The notes under the pieces: generated by a model
What the model was told of the DNA's origin: nothing
What the model saw: the letters and a program-made list of their open reading frames with translations, nothing else
Database searches by the model: none
Shown here: in pieces, positions 46,433 through 55,537 of the stretch
Numbering within the stretch: the first letter of the stretch is position 1
Layout of the letters: each line of letters opens with the position of its first letter
Made by a program: the position numbers and the translations under genes
Assembly: GCF_001315105.1 (NCBI RefSeq)
Contig: NZ_BAZR01000016.1
Span: 47,359-111,358 of the forward strand
Length of the DNA: 64,000 bases
From: Paenibacillus sp. JCM 10914
Lineage (GTDB): Bacteria > Bacillota > Bacilli > Paenibacillales > Paenibacillaceae
Reading direction: 5' to 3'

Positions 46433-46535
46433 AATAGCGGCTCCCCCTGCATCAGAAAAATTCATTCAGCCCCTCGGCAACGTTCTCATAGAATCATAAT
46501 ACGTCAGCCTCCAATGATCAGTCAAAGATTGAAAG

Positions 46536-46570
46536 AGGGTAGGAATGTCATATAATGACTCTCCTACCCT
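46536..46570. terminator. Stem-loop near the ATP-grasp gene end
   Basis: Arms AGGGTAGGA (46536-46544) and TCCTACCCT (46562-46570), followed by T-rich sequence on the plus side. It likely ends the peptide-import operon transcript from the right. Confidence 0.6.
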
Positions 46571-46622
46571 TCCTCATTCGAACCGCTCAGCGCTTTTCCT
46601 TAATTCATCTAACGTTGGCCGT

Positions 46623-47570
46623 TCACCGCAACACAAGCTCCCGCTTCAAATATTCCGACAGCGTTCTGGCGATCTCTTTCATGCCTGATACATCCGCAAG
46701 CGTTTCGGCATCAGGATTGTAATTCGTATTGGTGTTCACGTCATACGTATAGGTCTTGCCAGCGGAATCGGTAATGAATTCGATGCCCGCAAAGCTGATG
46801 CCGTTCTGCTGCAGAAACGCCTCGTATTTGGCAATGAGCGGACTGTCGAATCCGTTGATGATCTCAAACTTCGGCCGTACTGCCGCTTCCTCGCCGACAG
46901 GACAGAATCGGTCGCTAATCTGGCAGGCATCGGCCGGACACAATTGGAATCCTTCCGAAGTGTCTACCTGCACCGCATAATAGAACCTGCCATCAATAAA
47001 TTCACAGCGGGTAATATACTGCTCCTCGTTCTTGATGTATTGCTGGATTAAGGTTACACCGTCCACAGACTCCTCAAAACCCGGTCCGTTCACATAGGTT
47101 TCCAACTGGTCTACGCTGTCGAACAAGTAGACGCCAAGTCCCTTGCCGGCACGGTTATGCTTCGTTATGAAGGAACGGTACGGAAATTCCTTCGCCGCTT
47201 GGATAATGGCTTCCTTTCCTACGGCAGCCACCGTAGCCGGTGTCTCGATGCCAAATTTTTGCAGCTCTAGGTACTGCTTGATTTTGTTGATCTCCAGCTC
47301 CAGGGCCCGGCTGGTATTCAGCACCGTCCGCCCGTTATGCTCCAGCCAAGCCAGCACATTAGACGTATATTCCGCCGCATACCGATGGTTACGGGAATGG
47401 GAGGATGCACTCATCCGATTATAAAAGACGCCTGTCGGCGGCAGCTGGCCTAAATCCAGCGTTCCCTCGTGCAAATGCCAGAACTCATGCGGAACGTCCA
47501 GCTCCTCCAGCGCTTGACGAAGCGGCACGATCCAGCTCTCGTTCTCATGTATAATGTATGCTTTTGTCAT
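46623..47570 (-). CDS. ATP-grasp ligase (RimK-like)
   Basis: 315 aa, cytosolic. ATP-grasp features are SFITKHNRAGKGLGVYLF (ATP-binding loop), VTLIQQYIK, and the metal-binding YDVNTNTNYNP near the C-terminus. This fold joins a carboxylate to an amine or a similar nucleophile with ATP. Start ATG at 47570 follows AAGGAGG. It is the last gene of the SBP-permease-ATPase-M20 operon, 16 bp after the M20 gene. The likely role is ligation of an imported amino acid or dipeptide unit; the substrate cannot be read from sequence. Confidence 0.85.
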   Translation of the reverse strand: MTKAYIIHENESWIVPLRQALEELDVPHEFWHLHEGTLDLGQLPPTGVFYNRMSASSHSRNHRYAAEYTSNVLAWLEHNGRTVLNTSRALELEINKIKQYLELQKFGIETPATVAAVGKEAIIQAAKEFPYRSFITKHNRAGKGLGVYLFDSVDQLETYVNGPGFEESVDGVTLIQQYIKNEEQYITRCEFIDGRFYYAVQVDTSEGFQLCPADACQISDRFCPVGEEAAVRPKFEIINGFDSPLIAKYEAFLQQNGISFAGIEFITDSAGKTYTYDVNTNTNYNPDAETLADVSGMKEIARTLSEYLKRELVLR

Positions 47571-47586
47571 GTTCCCATCATCCTCC

Positions 47587-48735
47587 TTATCCTTGCTGTC
47601 CACGGCTCAATCGCTCAATGACATTCGCGAGCAGCCGGGTACGTGGTATCAATGTATCGATATTCAGATACTCATCTTGGCTGTGGGCATTCCCGCCGCG
47701 CGGTCCGAGTGCATCAATGGTGGCAATGCCTACGGCGGAAGTGATATTGGCGTCTGAGCCGGAACCCACGCTTTTATCGCCGATATCCTCGCCGAGCTCA
47801 TGCGCTTCCTCCTGCACGATTCGCAGCAGCCATTCCGAAGCCTCGTTCTTGATCATCGGCGGCCGAGTTATGCCCCCGGTAAGTTCGAGCGAGGTCCCAT
47901 CGATATCGACCGTGGAGCAAATCTCGCGGATTTTTCGATCCAGTTCATCCGCCTGCTCCTTCGTGTTCATTCTTACATCGATGAAGGCATTCGCATGGGG
48001 TGCAATCGTATTACTGGAGGTTCCTCCGCTGATTACCCCAACATTGACATTGATCCCCGCAGACGGGTCGGTTAAGGCATGAAGCTTGATGATTTTATGA
48101 GCAAGCTCGCCAATGGCACTCCGTCCTTTCTCCGGCTCAGCTCCGGAGTGGGCGGCCACGCCTTGTACCGTCAAATAATATTTACCGCCGCCTCTTCGGC
48201 CCGTAACCAGCGTTCCGTCCTCGTCGCTCGGTTCGACGATCAGGGCGTATCGGCTCAGTTTAGCCTGTTCTTCGATCAGCGCCCGCGAATGTACGGAGCC
48301 GACCTCTTCGTCCGAATTGAGGATAATACGGAGGTTTTTGTAGCTGTCACTGCCCGACTCAATAAGATGCTTGATTGCATACAGCGTCGTAATCTGGCTC
48401 GCTTTCATATCGAACACACCCGGGCCATAGGCACGCTTCTCATCCCTGGAGAATGGACGCTCCGCCACAGTTCCCTCCGGAAACACTGTATCCATATGCG
48501 CAATAATCAGTATTTCCGGGTTAACGGCCTCAGGATGGGTGATAAGTAGATTGTTCCCCCGCTCCTGCAACTCCTGTACAGCGACCTGGAATCCGATCTC
48601 CTCATACAGCCGCCCCAGCACGGACGCTACGCGGTCCACACCTGATTTCAGGAACGTGCCGCTCTCCATATTTACGATCTCCTCAATGACCTTTACCATT
48701 TCCGTCTCTTTCTGCTTCCAGTCTACTGCAGTCAT
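47587..48735 (-). CDS. M20-family metallopeptidase (carboxypeptidase G2-like)
   Basis: About 382 aa. M20 zinc-site motifs: AHMDTVFPEGT, GPGVFDMKASQITTLY, LNSDEEVGSVHSR, VEPSDEDGTLVTGRRGGGK and the C-terminal GGNAHSQDEYLNID. A dimerisation domain includes AHSGAEPEKGRSAI. The start at 48735 has AAAGGGGATTG upstream; the ATG at 48768 overlaps the ATPase gene. It lacks a signal peptide, so it would cleave imported peptides or N-acyl amino acids. The context with a peptide importer supports that. Confidence 0.9.
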   Translation of the reverse strand: MTAVDWKQKETEMVKVIEEIVNMESGTFLKSGVDRVASVLGRLYEEIGFQVAVQELQERGNNLLITHPEAVNPEILIIAHMDTVFPEGTVAERPFSRDEKRAYGPGVFDMKASQITTLYAIKHLIESGSDSYKNLRIILNSDEEVGSVHSRALIEEQAKLSRYALIVEPSDEDGTLVTGRRGGGKYYLTVQGVAAHSGAEPEKGRSAIGELAHKIIKLHALTDPSAGINVNVGVISGGTSSNTIAPHANAFIDVRMNTKEQADELDRKIREICSTVDIDGTSLELTGGITRPPMIKNEASEWLLRIVQEEAHELGEDIGDKSVGSGSDANITSAVGIATIDALGPRGGNAHSQDEYLNIDTLIPRTRLLANVIERLSRGQQG

Positions 48736-48739
48736 ACTA

Positions 48740-49750
48740 TCAATCCCCTTTCCCTTTCGAATCTTCATACAAATGGCATTGAACCGAATGTCCTGCTTCG
48801 ATTTCCCGATTGACGGGTTTGACTTGCCTGCATACCTCCATAACGAACGGACAGCGGGTATGGAAAACGCAGCCGGACGGTGGATTTAGCGGTGAGGGAA
48901 TATCGCCTTGGAGAATAATCCGCTCCCGCTTCATCTTCGGATGAGGTGCCGGAATCGCGGAGAGAAGAAACTGCGTATACGGATGCAGCGGATGGGCAAA
49001 CAGCTCGTCCGTAGGCGCCTGCTCTACCAGATGCCCCAAATACATCACGCCGATCCGGTCCGCGATATGCCTCACCACGCTTAGATCATGCGCAATAAAA
49101 AGATACGACAGCTGAAATTCCGACTGCAGCTCCACCAGTAGGTTCAGAATTTGCGATTGGATGGACACATCGAGCGCGGACACCGGTTCATCGCATACCA
49201 TCAGCTTCGGATGGAGTGCAAGCGCCTTGGCTATGCCGATTCGCTGCCGCTGGCCTCCGGAGAATTCATGCGGGAACCGATCCAGATGCTGCGGGGAAAA
49301 TCCAACCCGGCTCATAAGCTCCAGCACGCGCTCCTTACGCTCCGCCTTGGTTCCTTGTCCATGTATGATCATCGGTTCGGCAACGCTGTACCCAATTCTC
49401 TTCTTCGGGTCCAGCGAGGAATTCGGATCCTGAAAGATCATCTGAACTTCCCGGCGAAAGTGCTGCAGCTCTTTGGAGCGTAACGAAAAGACATCTTGAT
49501 TCTGAAAGAACGCCTTCCCGGCGGATGGATCCGTCAATCGCATGATCGTTCTGCCGGTCGTGCTCTTCCCGCTGCCGGACTCCCCCACCAAGCCGTAGGT
49601 TTCCCCTTCATAGATCGCAAAGGATACATCCTCCACCGCTTTCACCTGCTGCTTCCTCCATGAAGAACCGGACTTCACCGCAAAATACTTCGTTAAATGT
49701 TGGACCTCCAGCAGAGGTTCATGCTTCGTAACCGATGTGACTGAAGGCAT
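48740..49750 (-). CDS. Opp/Dpp ABC importer ATPase (OppF/DppF-like)
   Basis: 336 aa from the ATG at 49750 (upstream GAGGTGAAGGAG). Walker A GESGSGKST, Q-loop MIFQDPNSSLDP, signature FSGGQRQR, Walker B LMVCDEPVSALD. Oligo_HPY C-terminal region with GCVFHTRCPFVMEVC. The upstream open frame is not coding; it overlaps the preceding ATPase gene by 32 bp. Second ATPase of the importer. Confidence 0.92.
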   Translation of the reverse strand: MPSVTSVTKHEPLLEVQHLTKYFAVKSGSSWRKQQVKAVEDVSFAIYEGETYGLVGESGSGKSTTGRTIMRLTDPSAGKAFFQNQDVFSLRSKELQHFRREVQMIFQDPNSSLDPKKRIGYSVAEPMIIHGQGTKAERKERVLELMSRVGFSPQHLDRFPHEFSGGQRQRIGIAKALALHPKLMVCDEPVSALDVSIQSQILNLLVELQSEFQLSYLFIAHDLSVVRHIADRIGVMYLGHLVEQAPTDELFAHPLHPYTQFLLSAIPAPHPKMKRERIILQGDIPSPLNPPSGCVFHTRCPFVMEVCRQVKPVNREIEAGHSVQCHLYEDSKGKGD

Positions 49751-50746
49751 CTCCTTCACCTCTGCTTTCTGCGATTTCCTTGTAATGCCAGCAGCGGACC
49801 CGATGACCGTCTGCCGCTTCTTCCAGCAAGGGCGGCTCTGATCTGCACACATCCGTGGCGAACGGACATCTTGGGGCAAACCGGCAGCAATGCGCGACAT
49901 CCTGCATAGCCGGAACCGAACCCTTGATCTCATACAGCTTCTCTTTACGCTGTCCTTCCATGTTTGGCACCGATTGCAGCAGCCCCATCGTGTAGGGGTG
50001 AAGCGGATGATCGAACAGCGTCACCACATCGGTCTCTTCGATGACCTCGCCCAAATACATCACGATCACCCGCGAACACATCTGAGCAACCACCGACAGA
50101 TCATGGGTGATGAGCATAATCCCCATCCGGAGCCTGACCTTCAGCTCGTTCATCAGCTCCAGGATCTGGCTTGAATCGTGACATCCAGCGCCGTGGTCGG
50201 CTCATCCGCAATCAGAAGCTGCGGCTCGCAGGACAAGGCCAGCGCAATCATCACCCGCTGGCGCATGCCGCCAGACAGTTCGTGGGGATAAGTACGCAGG
50301 CGCTTCTCAGGATCTGAGATGCCAGTCAGCCGCAGCAATTCCACTGCCCGATCCCGGGCCTGCCGCGACGATACCTGCTGATGCAGGGTAATCGCCTCCA
50401 TGATCTGGTCGCCAATCGTATATACCGGATTCAGCGAGGACATCGGGTCCTGAAAGATGATCGAGATATCATTGCCGCGCACAGCCCGCATCTTCTCTTC
50501 GCTCAATTGAAGCAGATCCTGGCCCGCGAACCGAATTTCTCCGTCATACCGGGTTGTCGTCTCATCGAATAAACGCAGAATCGATTCTGCGGTCACGCTC
50601 TTTCCGCAACCCGACTCCCCGACAATGCCTACCGTTTCCTCCGGGTAAATCTGTAAGGACACCCCGTCTACAGCATGGACCGTACCGTCATCTGTTGCGA
50701 AGGTAGTGACCAAGTTCTTCACTTCCAACAAAGGAGCTCGGCTCAC
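49719..50746 (-). CDS. Opp/Dpp ABC importer ATPase (OppD/DppD-like), broken by one frameshift near 50168
   Basis: About 342 aa after repair. The N-terminal frame (GTG at 50746, AAAGGAG upstream) contains Walker A GESGCGKSV, signature LSGGMRQR and Walker B LLIADEPTTALDVTIQA. It loses sense at the GG of 50168-50169; one restored base gives QAQILELMNELKVRLRMGIMLITHDLSVV. The C-terminal frame has FAPRCPFATDVC, the oligo_HPY Cys cluster. Start overlaps the upstream permease stop (GTGA). First ATPase of the importer. Confidence 0.86.
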
Positions 50747-51674
50747 TTCTGTTCACTCCTTTCGACGCGCTGCGGTTGTTTTTTGCCAAACACTTGTTTT
50801 TTCTTCATCTTCGGATCCAGAAAATCGCGCAGCCCGTCTCCCATCAGATTCAAGCCCAGGATCATCAATATGATGCAGATCCCGGGGAACACCGTCATCC
50901 ACCAGGCGTTAAAAATCACGTTCTTCCCGTCCAGCAGCAGGTTCCCAAGACTGGGAGCCGGGGCAGGAATGCCAGCGCCAAGGAAACTTAAGGAAGCTTC
51001 CGTCAAGATGGATACCGCGAAGATGAAGGAGGCCTGAATGATTAACGGAGACAGCACATTCGGTAGAATATGCAGGCCAATAATCCGTACAGGACCCGCA
51101 CCTTGGGCACGCAGCCCTTCAATGTACGTCTTTTCTTTGACCACCAGCGCAGCCGACCTCACGATGCGCGCAATGGATGGAATATACACAATCGACAGCG
51201 CAATGATGACGTTGCTCGTCCGCGGACCCATGATCGCTACAATCGAAATGGCCAGTAGAATGGACGGGAATGCATAGAGTCCGTCGCATATACGCATCAG
51301 AATATGATCGCACAGCGCGTAATAAGCAGACAGCAAACCCACGACAAGCCCAATCAATCCAGCGATCAGCGTAACCGCAGCTCCTACGAGCAAAGATACA
51401 CGCATGCCGTACAGCACCCGCGAGAACACATCTCGGCCAAAATTATCCGTTCCGAAAATATGTTCCGCACTCGGGGCCTTAAGCCGATTCATCGCCTCCA
51501 GCGCATAAGGATCATGTGAAGCAATCCACGGCGCAAGCAGCGCGGCCAATGACACCAAGGCCACCAAGACGGTGCCCGTCATCAGGAGAGGCTTGATATA
51601 TAACGCCGCCACTTCAGCGCACCTTGCTTCGGCGGTACCGCCGCCGCAGCACCAAGCTTCACTTCAGACATCAT
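50743..51674 (-). CDS. Opp/Dpp ABC importer permease (DppC-like), N-terminus broken near 51600
   Basis: The main frame (50743-51612) has the DppC features IFGTDNFGRDVFSRVLYG, an EAA-type loop and the C-terminal MGDGLRDFLDPKM. Its first codons lack a good start. A second frame starting at 51674 (AAGGGGTG then ATGATG) supplies a soluble N-terminus SEVKLGAAAAVPPKQG and KWRRY before losing phase near 51597-51602. One T restored in the TATATAT stretch makes WRRYYIKPLLMTG continuous. About 310 aa. Six membrane segments. Confidence 0.82.
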
Positions 51675-51686
51675 CTTCACCCCTTC

Positions 51687-52637
51687 CTACCGACGATTCA
51701 GCTTGACGCGGGGATCAAGGAGACCGTACAGCAAATCTATGAACAAATTCAGCAGCACGTACGTTACCGTGATCAGCAGGATACTGCCTTGAATAACGGC
51801 AAAATCCCGGCGTTCGATGGAACGGATAATGAGCTGCCCGATGCCGGGAACGTTGAATACCGTTTCGATAACCGAGGCCCCGGTAATCAAGGTGCCAAAC
51901 GTCTCCCCGATAACGGTGAGAATCGGAATAAACGCATTCTTAAGCGCATGTTTATAGACAACGATTCTCTCTTTAAGTCCCTTTGCTCTTGCGGTTTTGA
52001 TGTACTGCTCGCTGAGCACCTCAATTAGCGATGAACGCGTCATTCTCGCAATTAATGCCGCCTGCATCGCGCCCAGGGCAATCGCGGGGAGCAGCAAATA
52101 CCGAAGGTGATTCCATAACCCGCTGCTCAGCGGTTGATATCCCGCAACGGGTAGCCATTGCAGTTTTACGGCAAAGAGCAGGATCAAGAATAACCCGAGC
52201 AGGAAGCTGGGTACCGAAATGCCGAGCAGCGAGAACCCCATGACGGCTTGATCCGCCAGCGTGCCTCTTTTGCGGGCGGCGATCACGCCCAGAAACAGCG
52301 CGATAACCACGGCAAAAATCTGAGCCAGAATGGCGAGTGACAGCGTGGGAGGAACCCTGCTAAAAAACGCCTCGGCTACGCTCATATCCATGAAAATGGA
52401 CTGACCCAGGTCTCCGGTTACTACACCGCCGAACCAGGATATGAACTGCTGGTATAGCGGCAGATCCAGACCAAGCTGGGCTCGCAGCCCGGCGATGGCT
52501 TCTGCACTCGCTTCGTCCCCCAGGATCACGCTTGCCGGATCGCCTGGCGTCAGATGGATCAGCATAAATACGACAACGGCGACAACTAACAATATGGGGA
52601 TCAGTGACAATATTCGCTGAACAATATACTTGGTCAT
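51687..52637 (-). CDS. Opp/Dpp ABC importer permease (DppB-like)
   Basis: 316 aa, six membrane segments. Family features: the N-terminal LIHLTPGDPASVILGDEAS and the C-terminal ETVFNVPGIGQLIIRSI plus IDLLYGLLDPR. EAA-type loop in TRSSLIEVLSEQYIKTARAKGL. Start ATG after AAGGAGTG. It lies 144 bp downstream of the binding-protein gene. Confidence 0.92.
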   Translation of the reverse strand: MTKYIVQRILSLIPILLVVAVVVFMLIHLTPGDPASVILGDEASAEAIAGLRAQLGLDLPLYQQFISWFGGVVTGDLGQSIFMDMSVAEAFFSRVPPTLSLAILAQIFAVVIALFLGVIAARKRGTLADQAVMGFSLLGISVPSFLLGLFLILLFAVKLQWLPVAGYQPLSSGLWNHLRYLLLPAIALGAMQAALIARMTRSSLIEVLSEQYIKTARAKGLKERIVVYKHALKNAFIPILTVIGETFGTLITGASVIETVFNVPGIGQLIIRSIERRDFAVIQGSILLITVTYVLLNLFIDLLYGLLDPRVKLNRR

Positions 52638-52780
52638 GATGGCACTCCTTCAGTGTCGAGAACTTCCCTCATACATGTAGACGGCCTGTCTCAGAAGGAG
52701 CAGACCGTCCTCGCATCCTAACCCGAATGAGCGATGATGACGATTCCGTGATCCTTCATCAGCTCCAGGCCACCGTACAT

Positions 52781-54376
52781 TTATTGATCAAGCGTTACAT
52801 TCCACAAGATGGGACCGATCAAATCATCGAATCCCTTCACATTATCGCGGACGGCAATCAGGCTCTGAATATTTCCGAGCTTGATAATCGGGAGGTAGTC
52901 CCAATTGACTTCATTCAACTGATCCACTAATGGTTTAGCCTCTTCAATTGAAGGAGCCGCCTGAATTTGGGCGAGTACATCGTCGAGCTCAGGGCTGTTG
53001 GACCACCCCGGATAATTGGCACTGGATTCAAGGAATGGATACTGGTGAATGGTCGCACGCGTCGCAAACGTCATCGCAAACAGGTCGAAATTGCTCTCAT
53101 CCGTACGTCGTTCCTGCACGGTCGGCCAATCGTAAACATCCAGCTCCGCATTCACGCCGATGGATTTCAGTACATCCTGCGCGACAACGGCCAGATTGTA
53201 CTGCTCCGGATAGTCGCGCGTCGTCAGGATAACGACCTTCTCGCCGTTATAACCGGACTCGGCCACAAGCTGCTTGGCTTGTTCCAGATCGTTCACATTG
53301 TATCGATCCGAGCCTGCCTGACTGTACCAATCGGTTTGAGACGTCAAGGCCAGGGAGGAATCGAGTTCATAAAAGCGCTTGTCACTATAGGCAGCTGTAA
53401 GTGCTTCGTCATAGTTCAGCGCGGTATTGAACGCCTGTCTTAATTTCTGATCCGCGAATGGTCCGGCTTTATTATTAAATACGTAGGTTACGATTCCGCC
53501 TTCACTGAAATAATTGCCAACCCCGTCAGTGGCGTCAATCTGATTGGCATTATCGAATGGAATACCGAAGGCGACATCGTATTCACCTGTCATGATTCCA
53601 GCTACGCGCGTTGATTCATCGGTCACGTAACGGTAGTAGATTTCATCCAAATAAGCGTTTTTCTTCCCACTCAGTCCACTGGACTCTTGCTCTTGAGCCG
53701 CATAGTCTGCAAACTTCGTCAAATGCACGTATTGGTCGGTCTTCCACTCCTCAAGCTTGTATGGACCTGTCCCGATATACTCCTTAATCCCCTCCGCAGG
53801 TGCCGATTCAATGACCTCCTTCGGCATAATTCCCGGGAACGGCGCTGTGTCTGCCAGAATGTACGAACCTACTAATGAAGGGCGCTCCAGCGTCAATTCA
53901 ACGGTATGCGGGTCCACTTCCTTGAACTTTGCACCTTGCAGATTGGCTTGTCCCTGCGTTGATGTCGACAGCCACTTGTCCATGGAAGCCACCACATCTT
54001 CAGCCTTCATCTCCTTGCCGTTGTGAAAAGGAACCCCTTGACGCAGATGGAATGTGTAGGTTTTGCCATCAACGCTGATATCGAGCGATTCAGCCAGCTG
54101 AGGCACGACTTCATAGTTTTTGTTGAGCGTAAGCAGCTGCTCGTAAATATTTCGCGATACGTCCCTTGTCGCCTGATTGGTCGTTAAATGGGGATCCAGC
54201 GTTGCCGGATTTGCCGGATACGCCACATTCAGCGTACCGCCCGCTACCGGATTTGCCGGTTCTGATCCAGGATCGGCCGACGGCCCGCTTCCCGATTCCG
54301 GGCTGCCGCAGGCGGCAAGCACGGCCATGAATCCGATCAGCAGTCCTTTGCCGATCCATCTGTTTATTGATCTCAT
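52781..54376 (-). CDS. Peptide-binding lipoprotein, SBP family 5
   Basis: 531 aa. Signal peptide with lipobox VLAACG, then a Gly/Ser/Pro-rich spacer. SBP_bac_5 features: PATLDPHLTTNQATRD, YTFHLRQGVPFHNGKEMKAED and EYIGTGPYKLEEWK, closest to DppA-type peptide or glutathione binders. Start ATG after AAGGAGTG. First gene of the operon SBP-DppB-DppC-DppD-DppF-M20-ATP-grasp and divergent from a LysR regulator. Confidence 0.92.
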   Translation of the reverse strand: MRSINRWIGKGLLIGFMAVLAACGSPESGSGPSADPGSEPANPVAGGTLNVAYPANPATLDPHLTTNQATRDVSRNIYEQLLTLNKNYEVVPQLAESLDISVDGKTYTFHLRQGVPFHNGKEMKAEDVVASMDKWLSTSTQGQANLQGAKFKEVDPHTVELTLERPSLVGSYILADTAPFPGIMPKEVIESAPAEGIKEYIGTGPYKLEEWKTDQYVHLTKFADYAAQEQESSGLSGKKNAYLDEIYYRYVTDESTRVAGIMTGEYDVAFGIPFDNANQIDATDGVGNYFSEGGIVTYVFNNKAGPFADQKLRQAFNTALNYDEALTAAYSDKRFYELDSSLALTSQTDWYSQAGSDRYNVNDLEQAKQLVAESGYNGEKVVILTTRDYPEQYNLAVVAQDVLKSIGVNAELDVYDWPTVQERRTDESNFDLFAMTFATRATIHQYPFLESSANYPGWSNSPELDDVLAQIQAAPSIEEAKPLVDQLNEVNWDYLPIIKLGNIQSLIAVRDNVKGFDDLIGPILWNVTLDQ

Positions 54377-54537
54377 ACCTCGACTCCACTCCTTGATGAA
54401 CGATTATTTTTTAGATAAACACTAGTATTCCGCTTGGAATTATATAATAATATATCATAAGCTTACCGAGACTCATCTCTAAGGAACGTAATAGAGTCTA
54501 TTACGATTATTAATATCTCGACGTGCGGAGGAATCAT

Positions 54538-55424
54538 ATGGACATCCAGTATTTCATCACCTTTCGGGAAGCCGCCCGCTGCCAAAGCCTGACCAAGGCT
54601 GCCGAACAGCTGAACTATGCTCAGCCCACCGTCAGCGTTCAAATCAAGAAGCTCGAGAACCATTTTGGAACCAAGCTGTTTGAGCGAAACAGCAACAAAC
54701 TCAAGCTTACGGAGCAAGGACTTCGGCTGCTGGGTTATGCGGACAAAATCGTAGATGGCTACCTAGGAGCGGAAAATCTGTTTATCCCCGATGTGGTTGT
54801 AGACCTGACGATCGGGACGACGGAGACCCTCGCCGCTTTCCTGCTACCGCCCTACTTCCAAATGTTCCGTAAAAAATACCCCAAGCTCAACGTCACCTTC
54901 TTCCCAACGTCCGACGGTAAAAACATCAGTAAACTGAAGAACGGGGAAATCGATCTGGCCATCGTTCTGAATACGCCCATCACCGCACCCGAACTGCGTT
55001 CCTTGCCGATCCGGCACGAAGATTTCGTATTCATATGCCCGAAGGATCACCCCTTAAGCGGAAGAAACGACGTATCCATTCATGAGCTGCGGGGCAGCTC
55101 GTTTATTTTTACGGAAAAAGGATGTACATACCGCGAAGCGCTGGAGAGGTCCATGAACGACAATGGTGTGACTTATGAAACGGTATCCGAGATGGGAAGC
55201 ATCGAGGGGATCAAGCAGTGCGTTATCTATGGCATGGGAATTGCATGATTCCGAGGATAGCAGCGGCTGAGCAGTTGCAGCACAATGCACTTTCAGGCTT
55301 TTCGATCAAACAAGGACCCATACAGCCCTTCTATTCGCAAATTCTTTTATCCAAAAACAAACATATTACCGCACCCATCAATTATTTAGTCTCCTTGCTG
55401 TCATCCGGCAGCTCATATGCTTAG
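54538..55424 (+). CDS. LysR-family regulator, broken by one frameshift near 55245
   Basis: About 296 aa after repair. HTH at the N-terminus: YFITFREAARCQSLTKAAEQLNYAQPTVSVQ in parts, then LENHFGTKLFER. The effector domain starts LTIGTTETLAAFLLPPYF and has SKLKNGEIDLAIVLN. The first frame ends at GIKQCVIYGMGIA; restoring one A at 55244-55245 continues to MIPRIAAAEQLQHN, the normal LysR end. Start ATG at 54538 after CGGAGG. Divergent from the peptide-import operon, which it likely controls. Confidence 0.85.
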
Positions 55425-55436
55425 TTCATAAAAAAG

Positions 55437-55473
55437 ACCGTCCTTAAGGCGCATAGAGCGCTTTAAGGACGGT
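55437..55473. terminator. Bidirectional terminator between LysR gene and the SLH gene
   Basis: Stem ACCGTCCTTAA (55437-55447) / TTAAGGACGGT (55463-55473) with a further GCGC/GCGC inner pair, followed by TTTTGTTTG. Confidence 0.8.
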
Positions 55474-55537
55474 TTTGTTTGTTTAACCTAGCCGTTTATC
55501 GAAACTATGAATGCATCAAACCATCTGCTTGCTAGAT

